Of a DNA stretch of 64,000 nt, positions 36,701 through 43,544 are shown piece by piece. Positions within the stretch are counted from its first letter, which is position 1. Each line of letters starts with the position of its first letter. The notes below the pieces were generated by a model that saw only the letters and a list, made by a program, of their open reading frames with translations, did not search any database and was not told the DNA's origin. Location: contig BGZK01000217.1 of NCBI GenBank assembly GCA_005406025.1, positions 434,001-498,000 of the forward strand. The letters are read 5' to 3'. The translations under genes and the position numbers were made by a program. The stretch comes from Eumeta japonica (lineage: Eukaryota; Arthropoda; Insecta; Lepidoptera; Psychidae).

Positions 36701-38273
36701 ACCTTTAATATTTATCTTGTCTTAAAACTAGCTCATGAGTCTAAATTGTTACATTACAGATTCCTTTCTGAACATTTTCCTATCTGAAAATCTCTAATAC
36801 TAGAAACGTTCTGATACATTCCAAATTAACTTTCTATTTTACCTATTAGTTGATAAAGCCCCTACTAAAATTTCTATTGACATCAATCTCATTACAAGTT
36901 AAGTACTATTTAAATATCAATAGAAACTTTCATTAGTATTTTCTATTATTATATAATAGATTAAATAGTTACAGTAAACATTATAATGTCAAAATATGTA
37001 TAAATTTTAGTGTGGCAAATGTATTACAAAAAATGAAATATACATACTATATCAGATAAATAAAAATAGAACCGATTTTGGAAATAAGCATCATCTTCCT
37101 TTTTTAGTGGCATTAAAACAGTCTGTTGTATGTAGAATAAATTAAAATTGAAACCAGTACTCTTGTGATACAGCTTGAATCTAGTTTTCTTTAAATTTCG
37201 GATCCTTAGGGGACCTAAATAATAAATAATGATCCATATTAGATATCAGCTAATCAAATTCAAGTAAGTCAAAAAGAACAACTATGTATTTATAAAATGA
37301 AAATTCTTTGATGCAGTATCGACGTAGGTACTGTATTATAATTTATTGACATCGACGCAGCGCGCTAGATTAGGTAATAAACTTTACGAAAATAAACGTC
37401 ACACTGGAGCTTGACGATCTTTTAATAAAGATAAAGATTATCCAGTTACCAGTTTAAGAATTTAACCACTCTTTCCTTTATGAAACTTTTTACTTGACTA
37501 GTTTTTACAACATTTTATTGAACAACTCACCAACGGATAATAACAACTAATTAAAACAGTGATCTTTTTGATTGTTAATAGTATACTACTGTGAGTAGCC
37601 TTGTCGGACACCTTTTTGCTGGCTTTGAGTTATTGAGCTTAGCAAGCGTGTTCTAGTATTCTACATTCATAGTTCGGGGGTCTCTTACAATCGTATCAAA
37701 TATGATTCTGATTTCATAATAGGTGGGAGGATTAGGACTGAACCTGACGGGCGCAGATACTGTGATCTTCGTGGAGCACGACTGGAACCCGATGAAGGAT
37801 TTGCAGGCCATGGACCGCGCTCATCGCATCGGTCAGCGCCGCGTCGTCAACGTGTACCGGCTCATCACGCGCGACACTCTCGAAGAGAAGATCATGGGGT
37901 TTGATGTTTTTTGTATCTAATTTGCTTGTATATAAATAGTTAAATATTAAACACTGCTCATATATTTATTCACATTAATTGAATATATTTATCATTTTTA
38001 TTATTTTTATTTCTTTATAGATTGCAAAAGTTTAAGCTGTTGACAGCGAACACGGTGATCAGTAACGAGAACGCCGCACTCGAAACCATGGGCACTGATC
38101 AGCTTCTGGACCTTTTCCAACTGTCAAATTCTTCATGCAGCTCACAACAGCAAAGCGGCGCTTCTACAGGCGCTAGAGCTGTCCTTGAAAGTCTTCCAGA
38201 ACTATGGGACGATAAGCAATATGAAGAAGAATATGATATGAGCAATTTCATAAAAAGCCTTAATAAGAGTTAA
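3537..38273 (+). CDS. BTAF1: BTAF1/Mot1 (TBP-associated factor 172, Hel89B orthologue), 31 placed coding exons
   Basis: This is a Swi2/Snf2-family ATPase of the nucleus that, in known orthologues, binds TATA-binding protein (TBP) through N-terminal HEAT repeats and uses ATP to strip TBP from DNA. Exons: 3537-3714, 7645-7708, 9231-9377, 10859-11013, 11575-11779, 12900-13108, 13372-13467, 14461-14637, 16118-16380, 16685-16961, 17272-17415, 18467-18617, 19667-19752, 19921-20225, 21353-21449, 22613-22755, 22923-23141, 23955-24085, 25181-25311, 25676-25823, 27486-27721, 28588-28720, 29000-29235, 29467-29668, 31695-31990, 33256-33429, 34027-34203, 34862-35010, 36194-36452, 37723-37898, 38021-38273 (TAA). 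They total 5,617 nt and stay in frame across every junction. HEAT-type sequence fills roughly residues 1-1280 and the ATPase about 1290-1850. The start codon is not placed: the first exon begins one base into an Arg codon after an acceptor, so a short upstream coding exon is expected. No frameshift or internal stop was seen, so the gene appears intact. Confidence 0.95.
3715..7644 (+). other. BTAF1 intron 1 (3.9 kb)
   Basis: This is AT-rich intron with no coding sequence on either strand that I can support. It contains a small hairpin and direct-repeat cluster near 5401-5451 and a degenerate GGAATC-like stretch around 4690-4780. Confidence 0.7.
5401..5451. repeat. Hairpin plus 18-bp direct repeat
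   Basis: Positions 5401-5426 form a perfect 12-bp inverted repeat (AATGACCTAATT paired with AATTAGGTCATT) around a 2-nt loop. The right arm belongs to an 18-bp unit, AATTTTAATTAGGTCATT, present exactly at 5409-5426 and again at 5434-5451, 25 bp apart. It may be the core of a small decayed MITE. Confidence 0.75.
7645..7708 (+). CDS. BTAF1: BTAF1 exon (…VPEWNPPP…)
   Basis: This short 64-nt exon lies between acceptor TTTACAG and donor AAAG|GTACGT. It encodes [16 protein letters not shown], the conserved end of the first HEAT unit (VPEWNP is identical in human). It begins in phase 0 and leaves one base for the next exon. Confidence 0.93.
7709..9230 (+). other. BTAF1 intron 2
   Basis: AT-rich intron of 1.5 kb. 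I see no gene, RNA or recognisable transposon in it. Confidence 0.7.
9231..9377 (+). CDS. BTAF1: BTAF1 exon (acidic, …[15 protein letters not shown]…)
   Basis: The acceptor GTTCCAG is followed by 147 nt ending at GATCAG|GTATTG. The product includes [19 protein letters not shown], matching the human FDICRLLQHGASLLGS segment, then an acidic stretch. It receives one base from the previous exon and leaves one for the next. Confidence 0.92.
9378..10858 (+). other. BTAF1 intron 3
   Basis: This intron carries the 10091-10782 inverted-repeat element. Nothing else in it is recognisable. Confidence 0.65.
10091..10782. mobile_element. Putative non-autonomous DNA transposon (MITE), 14-bp TIRs
   Basis: The left end GAAGTGAAAACTTC (10091-10104) is the exact reverse complement of the right end GAAGTTTTCACTTC (10769-10782). 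The interior, 10105-10420, is much richer in G+C and CpG than the intron around it, while 10480-10760 is AT-rich. No long ORF is present. I see no clear target-site duplication, so the exact boundaries and superfamily are uncertain. The 14-mer is itself partly palindromic, which weakens it as sole evidence. Confidence 0.5.
10859..11013 (+). CDS. BTAF1: BTAF1 exon (…[18 protein letters not shown]…)
   Basis: The acceptor TTGTTAG and donor AGA|GTGAGT bound this exon. It encodes a basic helix, [19 protein letters not shown], then a [10 protein letters not shown] segment. These match human PKERIARQRKLLQKKLGLN and FNDEDLDY. It ends in phase 0. Confidence 0.93.
11286..11349. repeat. 32-bp tandem duplication
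   Basis: Two adjacent 32-bp units start at 11286 and 11318 with AAAACAATCT and end in ATATTAGG. They differ at about two positions. The pair lies in intron 4 and appears to be a local duplication. Confidence 0.8.
11575..11779 (+). CDS. BTAF1: BTAF1 exon (lysine/arginine-rich, putative NLS)
   Basis: The product contains [20 protein letters not shown] and KSRDTDEGP, then a low-complexity [17 protein letters not shown] stretch. These correspond to the human SNRQKNKAKRMAKLF and KQRSRD segment; the basic clusters look like a nuclear localisation signal. The donor GCAT|GTTAGT leaves one base that joins correctly to 12900. The acceptor GACCAG at 11574 has a poor pyrimidine tract but is the only in-frame one after a stop at 11521, so the 5' edge is less certain than the rest. 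Confidence 0.82.
11780..12899 (+). other. BTAF1 intron 5
   Basis: AT-rich intron of 1.1 kb with no supported feature. Confidence 0.7.
12900..13108 (+). CDS. BTAF1: BTAF1 exon (HEAT, …[17 protein letters not shown]…)
   Basis: The acceptor ATACACAG and donor AAGAG|GTAACT bound this exon. The sequence WPLEGW is followed by [19 protein letters not shown], matching human WPLESF and PSWEVRHGAGTGLREIL. It is a typical HEAT helix pair of the TBP-binding region. It ends in phase 0. Confidence 0.94.
13372..13467 (+). CDS. BTAF1: BTAF1 exon (…[27 protein letters not shown]…)
   Basis: This 96-nt exon lies between TTTTTTTAG and GATCAG|GTATAT, phase 0 at both ends. HQEWLED, RLLCV and [11 protein letters not shown] are nearly identical to human BTAF1. 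Confidence 0.95.
13468..14460 (+). other. BTAF1 intron 7
   Basis: AT-rich intron of about 1 kb with no supported feature. Confidence 0.7.
14461..14637 (+). CDS. BTAF1: BTAF1 exon (…[17 protein letters not shown]…)
   Basis: The exon starts right after TTTCGCAG and ends at GGCAG|GTAAAA, phase 0 at both ends. [15 protein letters not shown] is identical to human and is followed by the HEAT unit [19 protein letters not shown]. This is one of the most conserved parts of the scaffold. Confidence 0.95.
15345..15775 (+). mobile_element. LINE 3' end, 5'-truncated (copy A)
   Basis: This fragment in intron 8 encodes the tail of a non-LTR reverse transcriptase, with [21 protein letters not shown] and then YDKGYYTI. 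A 3' untranslated part follows, with TTTCTTGCCCATTCTTCT and a terminal AATAAAGATA / TTTGATTTGATTT. Its 3' part matches the fragment at 52830-53338 closely and the one at 32576-33050 more distantly. The NK(I/V)P…FK pattern is typical of CR1/Jockey-type elements; the clade assignment is from memory. Confidence 0.72.
16118..16380 (+). CDS. BTAF1: BTAF1 exon (HEAT, …[18 protein letters not shown]…)
   Basis: The acceptor ATCGTAG and donor TTGCA|GTAAGT bound this exon. The sequence [20 protein letters not shown] matches human IIEGLQDLDDDVRAVAAASL. It is an alanine-rich HEAT unit. It starts in phase 0 and leaves two bases. Confidence 0.94.
16685..16961 (+). CDS. BTAF1: BTAF1 exon (…[21 protein letters not shown]…)
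   Basis: The exon runs from TTTCAG to [34 protein letters not shown] matches the human VPRVWPFLHHTISSVRRAAL segment. An insect-specific low-complexity linker ([14 protein letters not shown]) precedes the next helix pair. Confidence 0.94.
17272..17415 (+). CDS. BTAF1: BTAF1 exon ending at a GC donor
   Basis: The acceptor TTTTAG precedes [20 protein letters not shown], which matches human VWMELLSKA…AACPWM. The exon ends in phase 0 at CCCAAG followed by GCGAGT, a GC rather than GT donor. The nearest usable GT donor (near 17428) would leave one extra base and break the frame into the next exon, which starts in phase 0. Confidence 0.9.
17416..18466 (+). other. BTAF1 intron 11, GC-AG type
   Basis: This intron begins GCGAGT and ends TTGTATAG. 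Apart from the GC at its first two bases the donor fits the consensus (AAG|GCGAGT). The interior is AT-rich with no supported gene. Confidence 0.8.
18467..18617 (+). CDS. BTAF1: BTAF1 exon (…[13 protein letters not shown])
   Basis: It starts after TTGTATAG and ends TTACTTG|GTTTGT. The first part, [13 protein letters not shown], is a divergent linker; the end, [14 protein letters not shown], matches human VVMRARMMAAKLLG. It begins in phase 0, which fixes the upstream GC donor. Confidence 0.92.
18618..19666 (+). other. BTAF1 intron 12
   Basis: AT-rich intron of 1.05 kb; I recognise no element in it. Confidence 0.65.
19667..19752 (+). CDS. BTAF1: BTAF1 exon (…[12 protein letters not shown]…)
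   Basis: This 86-nt exon lies between TTTTCAG and GTTAAG|GTGTTT. It continues the Gly codon of the previous exon and encodes a poorly conserved HEAT helix, with an acidic NEDDSPID loop. Confidence 0.88.
19921..20225 (+). CDS. BTAF1: BTAF1 exon (…[16 protein letters not shown]…)
   Basis: The acceptor is CTTTTCAG and the donor [27 protein letters not shown] matches human SALQRISVALVICEWA, and LYYDEVAL matches LYYDEIAV. Between them lies an insect-specific loop rich in N, G, E and K. It leaves two bases of an Arg codon. Confidence 0.94.
20226..21352 (+). other. BTAF1 intron 14
   Basis: AT-rich intron of 1.1 kb with no supported gene or complete repeat. Confidence 0.65.
21353..21449 (+). CDS. 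BTAF1: BTAF1 exon (…[15 protein letters not shown]…)
   Basis: The exon runs from GTTTCTCAG to GAACAG|GTAAAG. It corresponds by position to the human NECKQLISSLADVH segment; identity is low but the phase and charge pattern fit. It ends in phase 0. Confidence 0.86.
21782..21905 (-). repeat. SINE-like fragment with tRNA B-box-like motif
   Basis: On the minus strand this intron-15 segment contains GGGTTCAAACCCTGAT, close to a tRNA B box, and then GACAAGCAATTCACTTTGG. A related arrangement, GATAAAAAGCAATTTACATGG, occurs on the minus strand near 49650. It is not a tRNA: no cloverleaf could be folded by eye. Confidence 0.4.
22613..22755 (+). CDS. BTAF1: BTAF1 exon (…[17 protein letters not shown]…)
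   Basis: The acceptor TTTTTTTTAG and donor ATTTC|GTGAGT bound this exon. [13 protein letters not shown] parallels human LDSKRQQVQMTVTETN. It leaves two bases of a Ser codon. Confidence 0.9.
22923..23141 (+). CDS. BTAF1: BTAF1 exon (…[19 protein letters not shown]…)
   Basis: It starts after CATAACAG and ends [31 protein letters not shown] is almost identical to human LPEKLNPIIKPLMETIKKE. It leaves two bases of a Lys codon. Confidence 0.95.
23142..23954 (+). other. BTAF1 intron 17
   Basis: AT-rich intron of 0.8 kb; nothing recognisable. Confidence 0.7.
23955..24085 (+). CDS. BTAF1: BTAF1 exon (Ser/Gly-rich linker)
   Basis: The acceptor GTGTAAG and donor TTAAAG|GTGATC bound it. It encodes [10 protein letters not shown], parallel to human CVDPYLTPCV, then a disordered linker of S, G, D and E. 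It leaves one base. Confidence 0.9.
24086..25180 (+). other. BTAF1 intron 18
   Basis: AT-rich intron of 1.1 kb with no supported feature. Confidence 0.7.
25181..25311 (+). CDS. BTAF1: BTAF1 exon (…[25 protein letters not shown]…)
   Basis: The acceptor TTGTTAG and donor GATGAG|GTATTT bound it. [12 protein letters not shown] parallels human GIITLYRHQKAA; a very GC-rich Arg/Pro stretch follows. It ends in phase 0. Confidence 0.92.
25676..25823 (+). CDS. BTAF1: BTAF1 exon (…[15 protein letters not shown]…)
   Basis: It lies between ATTCTAG and [28 protein letters not shown] and LPKLWE match human RRGAEFALTTIVKHF and LPHLWD. It leaves one base. Confidence 0.94.
26163..26384 (+). pseudogene. PIF/Harbinger-like transposase N-terminal fragment (tentative)
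   Basis: This ORF of 73 codons in intron 20 begins [17 protein letters not shown] and continues with [20 protein letters not shown]. The order of an acidic YFDD segment, then an FxxRFxMxKTT segment and a hydrophobic helix, resembles the N-terminus of Harbinger transposases (RFRLSKxT). It ends at a stop with no catalytic part downstream. Repeat-like flanks (AGCTAA at 26133 and 26736) may mark the ends of a deleted element. Low to moderate confidence. Confidence 0.4.
27486..27721 (+). CDS. BTAF1: BTAF1 exon (…[17 protein letters not shown]…)
   Basis: The acceptor TTAACAG and donor GATCAG|GTAGGG bound it. [14 protein letters not shown] and [16 protein letters not shown] match human VNSLQVFETAAASM and [16 protein letters not shown]. 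It ends in phase 0. Confidence 0.95.
28216..28468. mobile_element. MITE with 16-bp TIR (GGCCATCCATAAATTA)
   Basis: The left end at 28219-28234 is the exact reverse complement of the right end at 28450-28465. The 247-bp unit lies wholly in intron 21, contains a G-homopolymer at 28429-28438, and encodes nothing. I recall this terminus (…CCATAAATTACGTCA…) from widespread arthropod MITEs but cannot name the family. Confidence 0.7.
28588..28720 (+). CDS. BTAF1: BTAF1 exon (…[16 protein letters not shown])
   Basis: The acceptor TTTATTAG and donor GCTTG|GTCAGT bound it. [19 protein letters not shown] is followed by [13 protein letters not shown], identical in the last segment to human [13 protein letters not shown]. 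It leaves one base. Confidence 0.95.
29000..29235 (+). CDS. BTAF1: BTAF1 exon (entry to ATPase, …[12 protein letters not shown])
   Basis: It starts after CATCACCAG and ends [39 protein letters not shown] matches the human GRMSDQTDSVRFMATQCF segment. [16 protein letters not shown] is the Q-motif region at the start of the Snf2 ATPase. It ends in phase 0. Confidence 0.96.
29467..29668 (+). CDS. BTAF1: BTAF1 exon: ATPase motifs I and Ia
   Basis: The Walker A motif DMGLGKT is encoded at 29527-29547, with the invariant Lys that contacts ATP phosphates. [11 protein letters not shown] (motif Ia) ends the exon. The donor ACCG|GTCAGT leaves one base. Confidence 0.97.
29669..31694 (+). other. BTAF1 intron 24 (2 kb)
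   Basis: AT-rich intron; I found no gene, RNA or recognisable complete repeat on either strand. Confidence 0.65.
31695..31990 (+). CDS. BTAF1: BTAF1 exon: ATPase motifs II and III
   Basis: The acceptor ATTTCAG opens [10 protein letters not shown]. The Walker B motif DEGH lies at 31889-31900 (this family has DEGH where many helicases have DEAH), and motif III SGTPIQ ends the exon at 31973-31990. [16 protein letters not shown] and HVIKNGKTK match human almost residue for residue. Confidence 0.97.
32576..33050 (+). mobile_element. LINE 3' end, 5'-truncated (copy B)
   Basis: This intron-25 fragment encodes about 75 residues of reverse-transcriptase tail, including [21 protein letters not shown] and [21 protein letters not shown] 3' part follows with AAATTTCTTGCTCGTTCTTCT and ATGACTTATTTCAAGTG. 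It is more divergent than the copies at 15345 and 52830, so it is probably an older or sister subfamily. Confidence 0.68.
33256..33429 (+). CDS. BTAF1: BTAF1 exon (…[16 protein letters not shown]…)
   Basis: It lies between AAATTCAG and CGTCAG|GTAACC, phase 0 at both ends. [16 protein letters not shown] and [11 protein letters not shown] are near-identical to human. This is the end of ATPase lobe 1. Confidence 0.97.
33430..34026 (+). other. BTAF1 intron 26
   Basis: AT-rich intron of 0.6 kb; no supported feature. Confidence 0.7.
34027..34203 (+). CDS. BTAF1: BTAF1 exon (…[21 protein letters not shown]…)
   Basis: It starts after GTTTCACAG and ends [33 protein letters not shown] matches human [21 protein letters not shown]. 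The following linker ([15 protein letters not shown]) is much shorter than the human insertion. Confidence 0.96.
34540..34745. repeat. Degenerate GGAATC-type repeat tract
   Basis: Intron 27 holds a purine-rich run (TCGAAGTCGGAATCGGAAGT around 34665-34685) with roughly six-base periodicity, like the tracts at 35880-36060, 56560-56630, 58450-58545 and 62085-62360. It is probably an old fragment of the same Helitron-associated repeat. Confidence 0.4.
34862..35010 (+). CDS. BTAF1: BTAF1 exon (…[17 protein letters not shown]…)
   Basis: The acceptor CCTTTTTAG and donor CTCAA|GTACGT bound it. [22 protein letters not shown] matches human ALQYLRKLCNHPALVLTPQHPE. It leaves two bases of a Lys codon. 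Confidence 0.96.
35830..36113 (+). mobile_element. Helitron-like 3' end with GGAATC repeat tract
   Basis: This intron-28 segment contains a six-base-periodic tract (units such as GGAATTGGTAACGGGACC, about 35900-36060) and ends GCGGGCGGAAGCTAG|T at 36113. The end resembles the terminus at 62440-62473, with the order GGACAA, CTGCGGG and CTAG shared. A 5' end was not found, so it is probably truncated. Its frame is open for about 80 codons by chance of the repeat and is not a gene. Confidence 0.5.
36194..36452 (+). CDS. BTAF1: BTAF1 exon: ATPase lobe 2, motifs IV and part of V
   Basis: It starts after TCTCTCAG and ends [31 protein letters not shown] and [33 protein letters not shown] match human. 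The first part includes an alanine/aspartate-rich spacer ([10 protein letters not shown]). The residue before the next exon is Ala where human has His. Confidence 0.96.
36453..37722 (+). other. BTAF1 intron 29
   Basis: AT-rich intron of 1.3 kb; no supported feature. Confidence 0.7.
37723..37898 (+). CDS. BTAF1: BTAF1 exon: ATPase motifs V and VI
   Basis: GGLGLNLT (37726-37749) and DRAHRIGQ (37813-37836), with the arginine fingers, are intact. The exon ends ATCATGG|G with donor GG|GTTTGA, leaving two bases of a Gly codon. Confidence 0.97.
38021..38273 (+). CDS. BTAF1: BTAF1 terminal exon
   Basis: It starts after TTTATAG with [20 protein letters not shown], then [12 protein letters not shown] and, near the end, [23 protein letters not shown]. 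These match the human C-terminus to within a few residues of the stop. The stop is TAA at 38271-38273. Confidence 0.96.
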
Positions 38274-38720
38274 AATATAGAATAGTTAGGCATAGGATGT
38301 GTTACTGATAGAATATTTAATTTATGTCCTTTATTACTATAGTTTTTCTTTGTTCAACATAACAAAAATATCAAAAATGCTAATTCAGTTTTCAAAATGA
38401 TATTCTTATTATATTGGTTTCTTTGTTACATTCTGGCTTTTTGTTATATACAATAATAGTTTGATTCAAGAGTTGATTTGGAATCCATCAGCAGTAACCT
38501 GCATAATTGTTTCTGTTTTGTAGCATAAGTTTAGGTTTCCATTTGTTTCTGTAGCTGTTTAGTTATACACACGTCATTTTGAACATTTAATTCTTTCCTA
38601 TGTCGCTATCGGATATAATGTGTTGAAGCATATAGTCCAAGGCATTTTTCGTGTTAAAAGGAAATTGTTCATTTTTTTTAATTTCCCTCACTTGAATGAT
38701 ATTAAATAATAAATGAGTGT
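38274..38720 (+). other. BTAF1 3' UTR, candidate poly(A) signal
   Basis: The trailer is AT-rich. The first AATAAA after the stop that I find is at 38708-38713; others lie near 39050 and 39092. The true cleavage site cannot be fixed from sequence alone. Confidence 0.45.
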
Positions 38721-41700
38721 TTAATATTCATCAAATTAGACTTTCTAGGTAAATCATGATTTCTGTTCATTAGAAAATAATATTTCCATAAAACGTTAGA
38801 TATGTTGAAGTTATGGTCTGACATTACATTGTATTCAAAATATAATGCGCTGCTATTTAGAACACATGTTTTGTAATATGTACAACAGTCGTAAGACCGC
38901 ATTACGTAGAATTTGTGACTACTGGTTTCTTTTAGAATCTACATGAACTGTCAGATCGGCCTTTTAAAACTATGCAGTAGGTCTAATACAAGTAATATCA
39001 TAACAAGGGCAAATATATCTCGACATTTATTATGAGGTATAACATTTTGTTAATAAAAGATTATTTGTTTTCCACTATTATCAGACTTCATGAATAAATG
39101 AAATTAGCACCAAACTAGAAATAGCTAGTTGATCTTCAGATCTTTGCTTGGTAAGTCTTTTAACAAATAAAATATGTATAACATAAATAAAAATAATAAC
39201 ATTTACACAAAGAAATACTATTTTTTTCACCATTTACATATTAAGTTATGATTCTCAAAAATTGATGAAACTGATTGGATTTGTTGAGTAGATTGATATA
39301 AATCGAATGAATTTTGGTAATGATTAAGTTAAAATATGAAATTAAAGCACATTGTTGATTTTAAAAACAAACAATATGCCCATTTATGGGACAATTATTT
39401 ATTCATTAAATTCAGTCTAAAGAATGTTTGTATTTTTGGAAAAAATATTTAAAAATGTCCCAAGATTTGTTTTTTGATAATCGGATGTAACAAAATTTAA
39501 AAAATATTTGTGACTTATTTAATATGTCTCAAGCTACAAATGAACAACCTCTTTTTAATGCGGACCACATAATTTAAATTATATAGCAAAATGTCGACGA
39601 GGCTATATTACCATTGCTATAATTTAATTAAATCTATAAGTGTCTTACATATATTCCGAGATATAAATAAAAACATTGTTAATTACTTAAGGGAGTGTGT
39701 AATAATACTGTGATATTTTACAACTACCCTATTTATTCAATTATAATGTGATTTCATATTGTAATAATTATTGTAAGGAGTACTTTTATTACAGTACAGA
39801 GTAATTGAAAAAAATAAACATAAATAAGATACCTCTCTTTTTAATCTTTATGAGATAAATATTATTTGCTTCGGATTTTCTTAATTTAATAATTGACTGA
39901 TTTCCGGATTTCTAAATAGTTCGTTTGCCAGTCAAATTTCTATTTTAATTGAATTTAAACCAATTGAAGAAAATTCAGCTAATGCACAAACTTTGTTACG
40001 ATATAAGTTTTCGTTCTATAAATGCAAGGTCTATATTTGTATTTCATATCCAATACTATGTTGTATTTAAAATATCAAACTTTTATATTTTTTGTTTATG
40101 ATGTTCACTTCTTTCGCAATGTACAGTATAACGTACGAAACTCTGCCGTTTTGAATTTGCCTGCGAATGATGCGATGCGCAGGTTCAGCGCTCACGACCT
40201 CTTCTTCTCCCCCACGTTCCTATTTTATGCCATTGCGACGTTTTCGTGACTAATGTCACAGCGGCAAACTTTTGTGCGTTATAATTCTGTTAAAGTCGAC
40301 ATTATTTAGTTGATGAACTATAAATATTTTATGTTTCAGAAATCATTTTGAGTAATGCACTGACTAACATATGTCGTTAACTCGCCTCAATTGTTTCATC
40401 ATTTAAAATCTATTATCATAAATGTATATCATTGAAATGTATTTTTTAGTTTTTCCCAACACAATTCTTTAGATTATAAAAATTGCATTATTGATAGTAT
40501 GTACATCTAAGTTCCTTTTATGGTAATACCTCATGATAACATGCCATCAATTATGATAGTAAAATATATTTATATATATGCACGTGTCTAGAGATGTAAG
40601 AAGAAGTCATTCTGCTTAGTCATTTTTCTGTAGTTTTAGTAGACGTTTACCCGATAATTAATAGAGCGGGGAGTAAAATTTAGACATCCTGTGTGTACCT
40701 GCAAATTCAAAGAGATAATTGTTTTTTTTTTCAATTCATAGACATCATGTATAATTTAAGAGATAAATTGTCAAATGTAAAATGATTTCTTCATTTGTTA
40801 CTGTTTTTTTTTTTTTTAATAAAGACCATTTTACGCTCTTATGATTATCAATTATTATGACTCCATATTTATACGCTGCTTGGTGTTTTCTGCACAGATA
40901 TGCAGGTCGAGAGAAGCAGCAACTCAACTCTTCTATTTTTACAATCGTTACGCCTAGACCGGACCGATATTGGCCTCCCAAAATTTAAATTTTTGTTTTT
41001 ATAGATCACTTGATACAAATAAATGTCAATTCTATACATATGTATCTCATTCTCAAACCTAGAAAATATAAATTTAGTTTTGGAAGGCAAATAGCGCACA
41101 CGACAAAGCGTTAGTGTTTATTAAATAGAAACGATTTGCCGCTAGTCTCGGCCCGCTGCGAGTGGCATTTATCCAGTTCTGCGGAAGTACAATTTGAAAC
41201 CTCGCGGGTATATCGCAATACATGCCAAGCCTATACATGGAGAGTACTTTACGCTTTTATAACAATATTTGATAAATCATATGCTTGTAAACTTATTGAC
41301 ATCTGTTGCACACCTTCGCAGCTTAAATCTTATAGAATGTGTATTAGTATCTGATTTGCGTCTGATCTTTGACCAGGATCGACTGGAATATGGTTTGCAG
41401 CCCGATCGATTAATTAAAACATGAAAAAATTCATGTCCATGCAAAGAGCTGCGAACAAAATCTAGTTTTTTTTTATAAAAGATTGAGTAAAATGGAATGT
41501 TCCTAATAGGGTAACTTCGAAATATTTCTCAGAGAAACTAAGTTAGAATTGATGTCACTGAAATAATACATTATTTTTTCTTGATCTGAAACTATTATGT
41601 ATAATTATAATAAATTACACATGTATATATGTGTAGTATGATAGTAAAAGGTTTTTGAAAACGTTCCATCAGTTTAAACGTGTTCAAAAGGCCACAAATG

Positions 41701-41800
41701 CTTTTAATTTTGTTTTTAAAATTAAATTTTTTTCTAATTCCGATATTTCATTGAAATGTTATTGTTTATTGTAATTATGTAAAATTGTTTCAATTTTCTG
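38721..41800. other. Intergenic AT-rich DNA
   Basis: No coding sequence, RNA or complete transposon could be supported. Short poly(T) tracts occur near 40722 and 40806. Confidence 0.6.
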
Positions 41801-42560
41801 TTTGTGTACAGAGTCAACAGACATTTGGACCCTATTATTGAGTCGGAATATTTCGGACGTTTGGACTCTTTTAATGACTATAATCGGTATCTATTTCAGT
41901 CTATTTTGGTATACCGCTATGGAATCTGTAAAAAGCAGGTTTAAACGCGAACATGGTCATCACAATCTAGGCGTGTACCCAAAGAATGGGCAGATTCCTA
42001 ACTTCAAGATTGCCCAGGCGTCGGCAACAGATATCCTTACGGACATACACTTGTGCGGGGCACAAGAGTGCATCAAATCTTAATCAGGGTACCTAAGTTA
42101 AGTCGTCATAATTAAGTCTTCAGCCGGGATATTTGTGTTTCGTTTAAAAAGAGCGAAGACGTTTTTGCAGTCTCGAGGTGGTAATGGACCGCGTTTAAAT
42201 TCGAATGGACGCCCGCTGATTTTGAAAAAGTTTACAGACGGGATGAGAGGAGGGGCCATTTTCGGGTTTCTTGGTTTGGTCCTGGCAGTTGATTTTAGCA
42301 GCTTTGTGCCCTCTCCAGAATACGACGGGCGGCCTGTTCAGACACGCTCCGAAAGGGATTCTCTTGAATTACAGGTACCTTTTTGGGGTAATTTCCCTTT
42401 ACAAAGCCGCTACCAAATCTGACGGAGGGGAAAGTAACATACCGAAACTCACTGAACAAAATGCAACAACAAAAGCTGCTACTTCACGTCAGTATTCTCT
42501 AAGTGTGTGGTATTTTACTGGTCAAAACGGCTCATTTTCGTGCTTTAGCTAAACTAGTCA
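41800..42560 (+). other. Unidentified GC-richer ORF cluster
   Basis: Three short open frames lie together: 41802-42083, 42135-42422 and the overlapping 42271-42552. The block is less AT-rich than its surroundings. The first frame has a hydrophobic stretch (near LLMTIIGIYFSLFWY) followed by a basic region; the second has a basic start and a GAIFGFLGLVLAV segment. I recognise no family. It may be a decayed mobile element; there are no clear splice sites or terminal repeats. Confidence 0.3.
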
Positions 42561-43544
42561 TGGCATTGATCTACCACAAGAGATATTTAGACCACTCGGG
42601 CAATGCGAGGCGAGTTACGTAGATATATGATATCTATTAGAGGCCTGTGACAGTTGCATAATACGTTCGAACAATGATACAGTAACCGTTAATTTCCATG
42701 TTGTAAATGTAACCTATAAATTGTCTGTATATCTGTTCTTCGTAGCTGTATGAACACTGAAGAAATAATACTGTATCCGATCCGATCCTTTATTTTTATT
42801 AATTTTCGAAGGAGTCCTATAATTAAGTTCACTAATCTGATCAGTAAATATTAATTTAATCCATATTTCTATAATTTCAAGTTTCTAATTATCTTCTTTA
42901 ATGGCGAAAGCGCTATTATATATATTTTTAGTCCGATATTGTGTCTATAAATATTAACGGCAAATTGTGTTATTGTAGTTTGAAAACTCAGGACGCAGTG
43001 ATACTACACATTGGCCATAGAAATTACAATAAAGTTAACACAATAATGGCTGCAATACTTATTGTTCCCTTGAGAAAATTGTGAATAATAAAAAACTATT
43101 ATGAGAAGAATTCATTAAAAAAAAAAAGGATGAGAAACAAGTTTGATGTCAATATTGACGAATATTTAAATAAAGTTATTCAAACGTGGCAACCCTGTCT
43201 AATTACAAGGCAAACACCATAATCTTGATGTCGCTTTTGATTGTAAAGGACAGACTGCAGTCCATTGAGTAATATGAAAAATGGTGTTGCACCCGCTTCG
43301 TTTTATAAGACCCTAGCGACCCGTCCCATATACCCAGATGATTTCTAGTGGATGGATGGGAGCGGTCATATGACGATGTTTTAGCGGGTTTATATATAGG
43401 TACGGTGCCTTACTACGTCCGAAAAAAAGTATTCATTTTTAAGGAAAATTTGATATAAAACCGCCATTTATTGTAGCAGAGCCGTTCTATAGTCGACTAA
43501 ATGAACCGGATTTGCCGATGCAATACTACACACTCACAATACAG

